Shown here piece after piece: positions 37,165 to 45,722 of a DNA stretch of 64,000 nt. The position numbers were made by a program, and so were the translations under genes. Positions within the stretch are counted from its first letter, which is position 1, and each line of letters starts with the position of its first letter. Source of the DNA: Thermosediminibacterales bacterium (GTDB taxonomy: Bacteria > Bacillota > Thermosediminibacteria > Koleobacterales > JARRCM01). The DNA lies in the NCBI GenBank assembly GCA_029982205.1, contig JARRCM010000003.1:1-64000 (forward strand), given 5' to 3'. A model generated the notes under the pieces. The model searched no databases and was not told where the DNA came from. It worked only from the letters and a program-made list of their open reading frames with translations.

Positions 37165-37469
37165 TAAAAGTGATGATGGGAAGAGTAGGTTAACTCAAAA
37201 AACAACCACAGAGAGCCGGGTATGGTGAAAAACGGCGTTGTTTGAGTTTTCTGAAGATCATCCCTGAACTGTACAGGTGAATTAAGTAATCTGTACCGGG
37301 CCCCCTAGTGGGAATTGGCGACCGTTAAAACCGCCGGGTATCGGGTAGATGTTTGTGTTCTGCCCCGTACCTACAAAGGCTGATTTCGTGAGAAGTCAGT
37401 GAACTAGGGTGGTAACGCGAAGACCTTCGCCCCTTTATTACAAAGGGGTTGAAGGTCTTTTTGATTTTT
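37165..37469 (+). promoter_or_regulatory. T-box leader, apparent Ile specifier, upstream of second ilvB
   Basis: Stem I contains AGAGAGCCGG and the AGTA/GAA loop-E strands. The triplet before the closing strand of the stem base (TCCC) is ATC at 37257-37259, an Ile codon. The T-box sequence GGGTGGTAACGCG is at 37407-37419. The terminator pairs AAGACCTTC-GCCCCTTT with AAAGGGG-TTGAAGGTCTT and ends in TTTTTGATTTTT near 37469. The discriminator match (A) fits tRNA-Ile. Confidence 0.93.
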
Positions 37470-37514
37470 ATGCCGGAAATCATTAATTACTGTGCTGAAG
37501 GAGGGATTGTTGAA

Positions 37515-39185
37515 ATGAGACTAACCGGAGCGGAGATTTTAATTAAATGTCTTGAAGAACAGGGTGTTGATATTATTTTTGGATATCCTGGAGGAGCTGT
37601 GCTGCCGATTTATGATGTGTTATATTTTACACCAACAATTCGTCATGTAAGGACATGTCACGAGCAGGGTGCTGCTCACGCAGCTGATGGTTATGCCAGA
37701 GCAACAGGGAAAGTAGGAGTATGCCTTGCTACATCTGGGCCCGGAGCTACAAATCTGGTTACAGGAATCGCTACTGCATATATGGATTCTGTACCTATTG
37801 TTGCTATAACAGGACAGGTGCCTCGAAACTTATTAGGCAAAGATTCTTTTCAAGAAGTAGATATTACCGGAATTACAATTCCCATAACAAAACATAATTA
37901 TCTTGTAAAAGATGTGGAGAAACTGGCTGATACTATAAGGGAAGCATTTTACATTGCTAAAAGTGGAAGACCAGGTCCAGTTTTGATTGACCTTCCTAAA
38001 GATGTTATGCTTTCAGAAACAGAATTTTCTCCTTATGACCCGAAAAAACTATCTAAAAGTTTTCCTGATGATACAGCCTTGGATTTAAGAGAGCTGGATT
38101 GTGCTGTAAATGCTCTAAATGAATCAAAAAAACCTGTTTTGTATGTAGGTGGAGGAGTAATAAATTCAGGTGCTACAGAACAGGTAGTAGAACTGGCTGA
38201 AAAATTTCTGATTCCTGTTACCACAACTTTAATGGGTATAGGCGGCTTTCCGGGAAAACATCCTCTGTATTTGGGCATGTTGGGAATGCACGGAACAGCA
38301 CCGGCAAATTTTGCCATATCTCATTGTGACCTGTTAATTGCTGTTGGAGCGAGATTTGATGATAGAGCTGTAGGTAAATTCGAGAGTTTTGCTCCGGAAG
38401 CAAAGATTATACACATAGACATAGACCCTGCAGAGATTGGTAAAAACATACATGTTGATATTCCTATAGTTGGTGATGTTAAGAAAGTTTTGGAAATTAT
38501 TAACAGCAGGCTGGAACCTATAAGACAAAGGGAATGGCTTAAACAAGTTGATAAGTGGAAAAAGGATTATCCTTTAAAATACTGTAATAACGGCAAATTG
38601 AAACCACAGTATATAATTGAACAGATTTATGAACTGACAGATGGTGATGCTATAATAACAACTGAAGTAGGTCAAAATCAAATGTGGGCTGCTCAGTTTT
38701 ACCGTTTTAAAAACCCCAGATCTCTAATATCTTCAGGAGGCCTGGGTACGATGGGTTATGGCTTGCCCGCTGCTTTAGGCGCCCAATTGGGTAGGCCTGA
38801 TAAAAAAGTATTTAATATAGCAGGTGATGGAAGCTTTTTGATGAACTGTCATGAACTTGCTACAGCGGTTAATTATAAACTTCCTATTAATATAATTTTA
38901 CTAAACAATCAATCCCTCGGGATGGTAAGACAATGGCAGGATATGTTTTTTGGAAAAAGGTTTTCTTCAGTAAATCTTGAAGACTCAACAGATTTCGTGA
39001 AATTGGCTGAGGCTTACGGCGCAGTGGGATTGAGAGTAAAGAAAAAAGAAGATGTAAGGCCTATTTTAATGAAAGCCTTAAATATTGAAAAGCCTGTATT
39101 AATAGAATGTGTAGTTGACCCTGATGAAAAAGTCTTTCCTATGGTTCCCGCAGGTGGGGCACTGCATGAGATGATAGGCATATAG
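37515..39185 (+). CDS. ilvB: acetolactate synthase large subunit (second copy)
   Basis: 556 aa paralogue of the enzyme at 30484 with the full set of motifs: [72 protein letters not shown] and GDGSFLMNCHELATA…NNQSLGMVRQWQ. ATG 37515 follows GGAGGG; the in-frame stretch back to 37449 runs into the T-box terminator and is not coding. It is alone behind an Ile T box, without an ilvN partner, so it may share the IlvN encoded at 32144 or act unregulated. Confidence 0.95.
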   Translation: MRLTGAEILIKCLEEQGVDIIFGYPGGAVLPIYDVLYFTPTIRHVRTCHEQGAAHAADGYARATGKVGVCLATSGPGATNLVTGIATAYMDSVPIVAITGQVPRNLLGKDSFQEVDITGITIPITKHNYLVKDVEKLADTIREAFYIAKSGRPGPVLIDLPKDVMLSETEFSPYDPKKLSKSFPDDTALDLRELDCAVNALNESKKPVLYVGGGVINSGATEQVVELAEKFLIPVTTTLMGIGGFPGKHPLYLGMLGMHGTAPANFAISHCDLLIAVGARFDDRAVGKFESFAPEAKIIHIDIDPAEIGKNIHVDIPIVGDVKKVLEIINSRLEPIRQREWLKQVDKWKKDYPLKYCNNGKLKPQYIIEQIYELTDGDAIITTEVGQNQMWAAQFYRFKNPRSLISSGGLGTMGYGLPAALGAQLGRPDKKVFNIAGDGSFLMNCHELATAVNYKLPINIILLNNQSLGMVRQWQDMFFGKRFSSVNLEDSTDFVKLAEAYGAVGLRVKKKEDVRPILMKALNIEKPVLIECVVDPDEKVFPMVPAGGALHEMIGI

Positions 39186-39228
39186 AAATATTAACCTAAA
39201 AATAATAATATATTTAGATAACTCCATA

Positions 39229-39257
39229 TTGACATATAGTTTTCACAATGATAAAGT
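39229..39257 (+). promoter_or_regulatory. sigma-A promoter of ilvE
   Basis: TTGACA at 39229-39234, 17-base spacer, TAAAGT at 39252-39257. It starts 44 bases after the second ilvB and leads into a T-box leader. Confidence 0.75.
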
Positions 39258-39304
39258 ACAAAAAAATTTATATTCAATTTATATTCAAAGAATAGATACA
39301 TGCA

Positions 39305-39573
39305 ATGAAGGAGATTACAGCTCAAGACTTAACTTTAGAGAGCCGGAGCAGGTGGAAACCGGTGTTAAACTTGAGTTTGGTGCCACTCCCGAGCTTTACG
39401 GCTGAAAGGGTTAAGTAAGCTGTAACGTGTAGGCTGCGTTAAACAGCCGGGTGGTTATACACCTATTAAGGTCAATTACCGTGAGGTATTGATAAACTAG
39501 GGTGGTAACGCGAAAGAGACTCTCTCTCGCCCCTATTGCAAATTGATACGGGCTTGAGAGAGTTGTTATTTTT
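39305..39573 (+). promoter_or_regulatory. T-box leader upstream of ilvE, specifier GCC (Ala) or GTG (Val)
   Basis: Stem I with AGAGAGCCGGAGCAGGTGGAAACCGG; stem base GGAG (39310-39313) with CTCC (39386-39389). Aligned with the two leaders upstream, the specifier triplet is GCC at 39382-39384 (Ala); shifted by two bases, GTG at 39380-39382 (Val) would fit an aminotransferase of Val/Ile/Leu better. T-box GGGTGGTAACGCG at 39500-39512. The terminator ACTCTCTCTCGCCC…GGGCTTGAGAGAGTT is followed by a T-rich tract ending at about 39573. Confidence 0.9.
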
Positions 39574-39679
39574 AAATAGACACTTAAGGGGGTGGTTATA
39601 AAAATATTAATAAAGTTAGCAAGTCAATGAAAGACCTTAAAATACTAAAAGATTTATAGGGGAATAAGGAGGGCAATAT

Positions 39680-40567
39680 ATGAGCATAAAAATTTATATC
39701 AATGGAGAATTTTTTTCAAAAGAAGACGCAAAAGTTTCTGTTTTTGACCATGGATTTTTATACGGTGATGGTGTTTTTGAAGGAATAAGGGCATATAATG
39801 GAAAAGTGTTTCGATTAGAAGAACATATTGACAGGTTGTATGATGGCGCAAAGACCATTATGTTGAATATAACCCTGTCAAAAGAAGAAATGCAGGAAGC
39901 GATTTTGGAAACCTTAAGAAAAAACAACCTTAAAGATGCATATATCAGAGTAGTTGTATCTAGGGGTGAAGGGGATTTAGGTCTTAATCCGTTAAAATGT
40001 CCGAAACCTAATATAATTATAATTGCAGATAAGATATCACTTTATCCTCAGGAAATGTATGAAAACGGGTTAAGAGTTATAACGGCGGCAACCCGAAGAA
40101 ATGTGCCTGAAGGGGTTAATCCCCAGATGAAATCTTTAAATTATCTTAACAACATCCTTGCAAAAATAGAGGCTAATCAAGCAGGTGTTCCTGAAGCGGT
40201 TATGTTAAATGTTGATAACTTTGTTGCTGAATGTACGGGAGACAATATTTTTATTGTAAAAAAAGGAAAAGTTATAACTCCACCTGTTCATTCCGGTATT
40301 TTGATAGGTGTTACTAGAAATGCCGTGTTAGAACTTGCAGAAAAAATGGGTATGCCGGTTTCTGAAGAAACATTTACAAGGCACCAGCTTTTCACTGCAG
40401 ATGAGTGTTTCCTTACCGGTACTGCTGCAGAGGTTATTCCAGTGATTGAAGTTGACGGAAGAAAAATTGGAGACGGGAAACCAGGTGAAATTACCAGGAA
40501 GTTAATAAAAGCCTTCAGAGAAATGGTTAAAGAAGAAGGTGTCGAAATATATCCTGATGATAATTGA
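39680..40567 (+). CDS. ilvE: branched-chain amino acid aminotransferase (class IV)
   Basis: 295 aa PLP enzyme for the last step of Val, Leu and Ile synthesis. FDHGFLYGDGVFEGIRAYNG at the N-terminus, the PLP lysine in NPQMKSLNYLNNILAKIEA, the AVMLNVDNFVAECTGDNIFIV segment and ECFLTGTAAEVIPV mark the class IV IlvE/DAT fold; the pattern favours IlvE over D-amino-acid transaminase, and the T-box context agrees. AAGGAGGGC lies 7 bases before the ATG. Single-gene unit. Confidence 0.92.
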   Translation: MSIKIYINGEFFSKEDAKVSVFDHGFLYGDGVFEGIRAYNGKVFRLEEHIDRLYDGAKTIMLNITLSKEEMQEAILETLRKNNLKDAYIRVVVSRGEGDLGLNPLKCPKPNIIIIADKISLYPQEMYENGLRVITAATRRNVPEGVNPQMKSLNYLNNILAKIEANQAGVPEAVMLNVDNFVAECTGDNIFIVKKGKVITPPVHSGILIGVTRNAVLELAEKMGMPVSEETFTRHQLFTADECFLTGTAAEVIPVIEVDGRKIGDGKPGEITRKLIKAFREMVKEEGVEIYPDDN

Positions 40568-40579
40568 ATAATTAATTAA

Positions 40580-40610
40580 AATAAAAGAGGGAACAATTCC
40601 CTCTTTTATT
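40580..40610. terminator. bidirectional terminator between ilvE and the chemoreceptor gene
   Basis: Perfect 14-bp inverted repeat AATAAAAGAGGGAA-CAA-TTCCCTCTTTTATT, usable from both sides by the convergent genes. Confidence 0.85.
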
Positions 40611-40652
40611 TTAATTACTTGGTTTACATGCGGCTAGACACACTAAATGAGT

Positions 40653-42494
40653 TTATACCTTAAACTGTTTTACTAATTGATGAAGTTTTTCAGCCATTTC
40701 AGAAAGCTGAGTTGTTGATGCATTGATTTCTTCAAGTGTTGCTACCTGTTCTTCAATACCTGCACTAATTTGCTGAGATGCCCCTGCAGTTTCTTCAGTG
40801 ATTTTTGCAATATCATTTATAGCTTTATTCATCTGTTCGGTAATAGCAGCTTGCTGTTCGGCTGCAGCGGCAGTTTCTTGAATTTGAGTTGAAATTTTGT
40901 TTATTGCTTCAACAATTGTATCAATGTTTTTGTTAGTCATTTCGGCTTTTTCAACTCCCATTCTTACACTTGATTCAGATTCTGTCATGGCTTTAACTGC
41001 ATCTTTTGTTTTTGATTGAATTCCGCTGATCAGTTTTGTGATTTCTGCAGCTGCATTAGCACTTTCTTCAGCAAGTTTTCTTACTTCGTCAGCCACCACT
41101 GCAAATCCCCGACCGTGTTCACCTGCCCGGGCTGCTTCGATTGCCGCATTTAAAGCTAAAAGGTTCGTTTGTTCTGCAATATTAGTAATAAACGATACGA
41201 TTTTTTCGATTTCTGAAGAAGTTTCTTCAAGTTCAGTAATGATTTCTGACATATGTTTTGCAGATACAGACATTTGTTCTACTGCTGATACGATTTCTTT
41301 GACGCTCTTTTGACCTTCAATAGCTGCATGGAGTACGTTTCCACTGTCTTTAGCAACTTTTTGACTTGCTTTTGCCACAGATTCGGCACTATCCGATATT
41401 TCCTGAACACTGGCAGAAGTTTCTTCAATAGTTGAAGCGTTTTCCTGCATACCAGAAGCTACATTGTTTACAGAAGTGGCGATTTCCTCCATAGATTTAT
41501 TAGATTCTTCAATAGCAGAAGCCAACTGCTGCACAGAAGCAGCTACACTATCAGCAGACTCTTTAACATTTAAAATAATTCTATGAAGTTTTTCAATGAA
41601 TGTATTAACCCAATTTGCAAGGTCATGGAACTCATCTTTAGTATTAATTGTTATTCGTTTTGTTAAATCTCCTTCTCCCTGAGCAATATCTTTTATGAGG
41701 TTTATGAGATTTTTGATGGATTTTGTCACATTGGAAATTACTGTAACTCCAATCAATAGGGCGATAATAACACCAGTAAAAGCTGAAATTAAAATAATAT
41801 TTTTGATGTTATTGATCTTATCTTTAGTAGAAGCTTTTGTCGCAAGAAGTTTTTCCGTTGCAAGTTTATCTATGTTATATAAAGTATTTGTCAAAGCAAC
41901 TAGAGCAGTAGTCATATCTATTCTAATATAACGTTTTAGGTTCTCATCAGTTACTGCCTTCTCTTCATCTAACAGTCCTTCATCAATCTGTTTGAGCAAA
42001 TTGCTTTTATAAGCAATTATTTCATCTGATGCTTTCTTTAAATTGTTAAATTTTGGAATAAGTTCTTTAGCATATTTAAGCATTTCCTCATCTTTTACTG
42101 CCGGGATTCCCAGTTCACTGTCCCCTTGTATTAAAGCCCTGGAGTATCTTTCGAATTTTTTGACTTTTGTCAAATAGACTCCTTTATAAGCTTCAAAATC
42201 GTATTGTTCGAGATTATCGTGGCCTCCTCGAATTAGGGCGATTTTTAGAAGTTCCACATGGATTTCATTTATAAGATTTTTTAATTCTGATGTAGCGTCT
42301 TTTATTGGAATGCTTTCATTCATAACCATATTTACTTCATTATTTATTTCTTCAAAACCCAAAATTGATAGATAGGAGATTCCTGCTACTAAGAGGGTTA
42401 AAATCAAAAAAGAAACGATAAGTTTTGTTTTTATTTTAAAGTTTTTTAAAGGGTTAAAGCTTGTCTTTTTTTTAGATTTCAGTTTTGACTTCAT
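40653..42494 (-). CDS. methyl-accepting chemotaxis protein with four-helix-bundle sensor
   Basis: 613 aa transmembrane chemoreceptor. A basic N-terminus precedes TM1 (about 25-47); the extracellular part (about 48-230) is helical with a conserved-type [22 protein letters not shown] start, as in 4HB_MCP sensor domains; TM2 about 231-253; HAMP about 254-306; then a long cytoplasmic coiled coil with the invariant hairpin tip [34 protein letters not shown]. It signals through CheA/CheW to flagellar motors; the ligand is unknown. No che genes are nearby. Its leader holds a separate terminator (42530-42560). Confidence 0.93.
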   Translation of the reverse strand: MKSKLKSKKKTSFNPLKNFKIKTKLIVSFLILTLLVAGISYLSILGFEEINNEVNMVMNESIPIKDATSELKNLINEIHVELLKIALIRGGHDNLEQYDFEAYKGVYLTKVKKFERYSRALIQGDSELGIPAVKDEEMLKYAKELIPKFNNLKKASDEIIAYKSNLLKQIDEGLLDEEKAVTDENLKRYIRIDMTTALVALTNTLYNIDKLATEKLLATKASTKDKINNIKNIILISAFTGVIIALLIGVTVISNVTKSIKNLINLIKDIAQGEGDLTKRITINTKDEFHDLANWVNTFIEKLHRIILNVKESADSVAASVQQLASAIEESNKSMEEIATSVNNVASGMQENASTIEETSASVQEISDSAESVAKASQKVAKDSGNVLHAAIEGQKSVKEIVSAVEQMSVSAKHMSEIITELEETSSEIEKIVSFITNIAEQTNLLALNAAIEAARAGEHGRGFAVVADEVRKLAEESANAAAEITKLISGIQSKTKDAVKAMTESESSVRMGVEKAEMTNKNIDTIVEAINKISTQIQETAAAAEQQAAITEQMNKAINDIAKITEETAGASQQISAGIEEQVATLEEINASTTQLSEMAEKLHQLVKQFKV

Positions 42495-42529
42495 TAAAAT
42501 TTAACCTCCTTCTTAAATATAAAAATAAC

Positions 42530-42560
42530 AAAAAAGCCGTCTTGAAACTTAGTGAGACGG
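42530..42560 (-). terminator. terminator-like hairpin in the leader of the chemoreceptor gene
   Basis: On the minus strand CCGTCT (42560-42555) pairs with AGACGG (42542-42537), followed by CTTTTTTG. It lies between a TATAAT-like -10 (42595-42590) and the gene start at 42494, so it would stop transcripts before the gene unless prevented. It could instead end a small leader RNA. Confidence 0.6.
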
Positions 42561-42711
42561 AAATTTTACCTATGTTTATTTAAAATGGTATTATATACTA
42601 TATTTGACAGTAATCCATAAATTCCTGCTGATTTTTGCATAAACATGCACAAAAACAGCCTGTTAAAGCTAAAATAATGATATGAAAAATTTTTAAAGGA
42701 GGATTTTGTCA

Positions 42712-42897
42712 ATGAAAGGAAGTTCTTCTGAAGATTACTCAGAATATCTTGAAAAAGCTGTTTTGTATCTGTCGAAGGTTAAAAAACTACATGATGACAT
42801 GGAAAAACGGCGAATTGTTAACGTGAAATTAGATGAAGTCGATAAAAAAAGAAATCGAGTATTAGATACCATAATTGAACTGGCTGAAAGCTTATAG
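42712..42897 (+). CDS. small hypothetical helical protein
   Basis: 61 aa, highly charged, predicted helical (YSEYLEKAVLYLSKVKKLHD, then KLDEVDKKRNRVLDTIIELAESL). No family recognised; size and helix pattern recall small flagellar-type chaperones, but that is only resemblance. ATG 42712 is supported by AAGGAGG 9 bases upstream; a TTG two codons earlier is closer to that site. It is divergent from the chemoreceptor gene and followed by its own terminator, which supports it as a real gene. Confidence 0.65.
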   Translation: MKGSSSEDYSEYLEKAVLYLSKVKKLHDDMEKRRIVNVKLDEVDKKRNRVLDTIIELAESL

Positions 42898-42915
42898 CAA
42901 TTCATTTAGATGTTT

Positions 42916-42948
42916 AGCTGCTGTCTGCAAAGATGGCAGCTATGTTTT
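42916..42948 (+). terminator. terminator after the 61-aa gene
   Basis: AGCTGCTGTC (42916-42925) pairs with GATGGCAGCT (42932-42941) with one bulge, followed by a T run. Confidence 0.75.
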
Positions 42949-42962
42949 TGGTTTATAATCTT

Positions 42963-42998
42963 AAAAAAGAAAAAAGAGAACAGTCTATACTGTTCTCT
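42963..42998 (-). terminator. terminator downstream of hisC
   Basis: On the minus strand AGAGAACAG-TATAGA-CTGTTCTCT followed by TTTTTTCTTTTTT (plus-strand A-rich 42963-42974). It lies 42 bases after the hisC stop. Confidence 0.85.
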
Positions 42999-43039
42999 AT
43001 AAAATGATTAAAAAACTTTGTTTTTGAATTTGTATGCAG

Positions 43040-44143
43040 TTACCTTATCAAGAGACTTTTCAAAGCATTAATAAATTTTTCGTTTTGTTCCCTTGTTCCT
43101 ATTGTAACCCTGATATGATTGGGCAGACCGAAAATTTCACCAGAACGGATTATTATTCCAAGTTTTAAAAGTTCATGAAACAGCTTTGTTGAATCAGTAC
43201 CGGTATCTACCAAAATGAAGTTTGTTTCAGAATCCACCCACTCTAAGCCAATAGATTCAAACTGTTCGTAAAGGTATTTTTTTTCAGCATTAACAAGCTG
43301 GCGGCTTTTTTCTACATGATCCCGGTCTTTAAGACTTTCAACAGCAGCTACTTGAGCAATCATATTGACATTGAAAGGCTCTTTTACTCTGTTAATACAT
43401 TCTATAAGTTCAGGGTTTGCTATACCATATCCGATTCTTAACCCTGCAAGACCATATATTTTTGAAAAAGTCCTCAGAACAATTACGTTTTTGCCTTCTT
43501 TAACATATTTTAAGCTATCAGGATAGTCACTGCTCATAACATATTCATGGTATGCTTCATCTATAACAACGATGACATTTTCCGGTAATTTATTCATGAA
43601 GTCATCGAGTTCCTGTTTGGTTACAATGCTTCCTGTCGGGTTGTTTGGGTTACATATAAATACAAGCTTGGTTTTAGGACTGATTTTTTTAAACATTTGT
43701 TCTAAATCTAACCGATAATTGTTTAAATCCACTAAGATACATTCAGCTGACATGAGTTTTCCAGCAAAAATATATTCACTGAATGAGGGGTAGCCTGTGA
43801 TAATTTCATCTCCTTCTTCTAGAAAAGCCTCGGCAATCAATTTGATGATTTCATCCGAACCGTTACCTATTATTAGATTTTCGCGTTTAACGGAAAGTTT
43901 TTCCGAAAGTGCTTCTTTTAAATAATAGTTATAACTGTCAGGATAAAAAGACACTTCATGAATAGCTTTACTCATTGATTTTATTGCCAGAGGTGAAGGG
44001 CCAAGAGGATTTTCGTTTGAAGCAAGTTTGATGATTTCACTTAAACCTAATTCACGTTTCAATTCATCGATATGTTTACCCGGAATATAAGGTTTAATGT
44101 TAAATATACTTTTTCTTGCTAATTTTTCAACAATAGATTTCAT
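43040..44143 (-). CDS. hisC: histidinol-phosphate aminotransferase family protein
   Basis: 367 aa class II PLP aminotransferase of the HisC group: KLASNENPLGPSP, LIIGNGSDEIIKLI, GYPSFSEY, NPNNPTGS, VIDEAYHEY and the PLP-lysine motif RTFSKIYGLAGLRIGYG. HisC proteins transaminate histidinol phosphate and often also aromatic amino acids. It is not in a his or aro operon here, so an aromatic-amino-acid role is as likely as histidine synthesis. GGGAGG precedes the ATG. A promoter and an attenuator-like hairpin lie upstream. Confidence 0.88.
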   Translation of the reverse strand: MKSIVEKLARKSIFNIKPYIPGKHIDELKRELGLSEIIKLASNENPLGPSPLAIKSMSKAIHEVSFYPDSYNYYLKEALSEKLSVKRENLIIGNGSDEIIKLIAEAFLEEGDEIITGYPSFSEYIFAGKLMSAECILVDLNNYRLDLEQMFKKISPKTKLVFICNPNNPTGSIVTKQELDDFMNKLPENVIVVIDEAYHEYVMSSDYPDSLKYVKEGKNVIVLRTFSKIYGLAGLRIGYGIANPELIECINRVKEPFNVNMIAQVAAVESLKDRDHVEKSRQLVNAEKKYLYEQFESIGLEWVDSETNFILVDTGTDSTKLFHELLKLGIIIRSGEIFGLPNHIRVTIGTREQNEKFINALKSLLIR

Positions 44144-44177
44144 AGCGTTTCCTCCCTTTAAAAATTTTTAAAAAGCC

Positions 44178-44213
44178 AAAAAACCCTCACCCGAAAGGGG
44201 GCGAGGGATCGCC
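44178..44213 (-). promoter_or_regulatory. attenuator-like hairpins in the hisC leader
   Basis: On the minus strand a small hairpin GGCGA-TCCC-TCGCC (44213-44200) overlaps the 5' arm of a strong terminator, CCCTCGCCC…GGGTGAGGG followed by TTTTTT (44207-44178). The two cannot form together. They lie about 60-90 bases into the leader, between the promoter at 44275-44303 and the gene. No T-box sequence or other known aptamer was recognised. Confidence 0.65.
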
Positions 44214-44274
44214 AGCTCTCTATCTAAAAAAATATAAAGTTTGAAAATTATTATAATTTATCATAGTATGATTT

Positions 44275-44303
44275 ATTATAACATGCAATTTGGTTTGTTA
44301 CAA
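44275..44303 (-). promoter_or_regulatory. sigma-A promoter of hisC
   Basis: Reading the minus strand: TTGTAA (44303-44298), 17-base spacer, TATAAT (44280-44275). The transcript would start near 44268 with a leader of about 125 bases. Confidence 0.65.
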
Positions 44304-44359
44304 TATTAATTTGTTGTGTTTTGAAATTAAAATTATTATAGGGCAAAAGAGGACAAGAG

Positions 44360-44932
44360 CTATTTTGTTTTTTTTTCATAATTATTGATTATTTCTTTTA
44401 GAGCACTTGTGGTAATAGGCGCACCGATGCCACAATCGTCTCTGCCGTTCATTTTACCGGGATCACCAATACCGATTATAATAGGAACCTCAGCATTCTT
44501 TAATGTGTCTACCGTGTCTCCGAAAATTTTTCCTTCAATTGGTTCTCCGTATTTATTTACACACTGTTTGACTTTTTTGTTTTCCCGCGTAATGCAATAA
44601 TCTGGAGTTATTCCGTTAACTCCTTCTGTATTTGATGCCACTGCAACTACACCGATAACTTCGATTTCCTTACTGTTCAATAGTGTTTTCATTACCTGTT
44701 CCCCTACCCCTGCATGAGTGTTTCCTCTATCATCAACCATACATACAACAATATCACCACTTGCTTTTTTTATGTTTTTTATCATCTCATCAGCATTGAT
44801 AGGAGTAGGATTGCCTGCTGATAGTGAAATACATCGAGTTCCTACATTTCTGCTGGCAGTTTCTATCGCTTGCCGGGCTATACTGTCTCCATCCGTAACA
44901 ATGATGACTTTTTTATTACACATTTGATTCAC
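44360..44932 (-). CDS. spoVAEa: stage V sporulation protein AEa (SpoVAEa)
   Basis: 190 aa soluble protein. VIIVTDGDSIARQAIETA, RCISLSAGNPTPI, VCMVDDRGNTHAGVGEQV, VIGVVAVASNTEGV and the GIGDPGKMNGRDDCGIGAPITTSAL segment match the SpoVAEa family (older name stage V sporulation protein AE). It is a member of the SpoVA set that is dispensable for dipicolinate uptake in Bacillus. Here it stands alone, about 31 kb from spoVAC-D-Eb. Start ATG 44932; an alternative Met is three codons on. Confidence 0.88.
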   Translation of the reverse strand: MNQMCNKKVIIVTDGDSIARQAIETASRNVGTRCISLSAGNPTPINADEMIKNIKKASGDIVVCMVDDRGNTHAGVGEQVMKTLLNSKEIEVIGVVAVASNTEGVNGITPDYCITRENKKVKQCVNKYGEPIEGKIFGDTVDTLKNAEVPIIIGIGDPGKMNGRDDCGIGAPITTSALKEIINNYEKKTK

Positions 44933-45139
44933 CTTTTTGTTTTAGTTTAAATATAGGATTTCCTTTTTGATAAAAATTATGAGATGTTATTTGTAATCTA
45001 AACAAAAAGCTGATGTGGATAGGTTTTAGTGTTTGCAAATAATTAATAGCCTTTAATAGAAATGATATGAACGATAAGATTATTTTAGAATAACGATAAT
45101 AATTAATTCAAGGTAAGGATAAATGAGGTAAAACAAACG

Positions 45140-45166
45140 TTTACATTTCCTAAAATTAGGTATAAT
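45140..45166 (+). promoter_or_regulatory. promoter of the CBS-domain gene with a palindrome in its spacer
   Basis: TTTACA (45140-45145) and TATAAT (45161-45166) are 15 bases apart. The spacer contains CCTAA-AA-TTAGG (45149-45160), a 12-base dyad where a regulator could sit. Confidence 0.55.
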
Positions 45167-45208
45167 CTAAAAATGTATACAGTATTCAAAAAAGGAGATG
45201 TATGATTT

Positions 45209-45658
45209 TTGAAAGCAAAAGATATTATGACAAAACCAGTTATTTCCGTAACTCCTGAAACTACGATAGAAGAGGTTTCTCAAATTTTGTTTGATAACAG
45301 GATAAATGGTGTGCCAGTAGTAAACGAAAACAATGAAGTCATTGGAATAGTTACGGGGCGCATAATTATTCGGTCCTATCTTCCAAGTTATCTGGAACTT
45401 TTAGAAGAAAACTTTCATTTATTAAATTTGAATTCATTTTTATCAAAATCGGAAATTTCGAAGAAAACTCCAGTTAAACAAATAATGCTAAAACCTTATG
45501 TTGTAAATGAAAATATGAACGTAGTAGAGATTGCTGCAATAATGACTACTAGAGGGCTCCGGCAGGTAATCGTAGTGAATGATAAAAACCAGCTTACTGG
45601 TATAATAAGTAAAATTGATATTGTTAGAGCTGTTGCCACCAGAGATAAGAAACTTTAA
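45209..45658 (+). CDS. CBS domain pair protein
   Basis: 149 aa made only of two CBS domains (KAKDIMTKPVISVTPETTIE… and VKQIMLKPYVVNENMNVVEI…LTGIISKIDIVRA). Such stand-alone Bateman modules bind adenine nucleotides and regulate partner proteins. The start is TTG at 45209, with AAGGAGA about 10 bases upstream; the ATG at 45202 is out of frame. The next gene on the same strand, an ArsB/NhaD-type transporter 64 bases later, is the natural candidate partner. Confidence 0.88.
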   Translation: MKAKDIMTKPVISVTPETTIEEVSQILFDNRINGVPVVNENNEVIGIVTGRIIIRSYLPSYLELLEENFHLLNLNSFLSKSEISKKTPVKQIMLKPYVVNENMNVVEIAAIMTTRGLRQVIVVNDKNQLTGIISKIDIVRAVATRDKKL

Positions 45659-45722
45659 TGAAACTTAAACTTCTAAGTTAAACTTTTGATTTTGTAATTT
45701 TAATTTTAGGAGATGAACTATA

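Noticed and set aside
37449-37514. 22-codon N-terminal extension of the second ilvB
   Set aside because: It lies in the T-box terminator and has no ribosome site; the family N-terminus begins at 37515.
44178-44340. hisC leader as a fourth T-box element
   Set aside because: No stem I, no AGAGAGCCGG arm and no GGTGG T-box sequence; the leader is too short.
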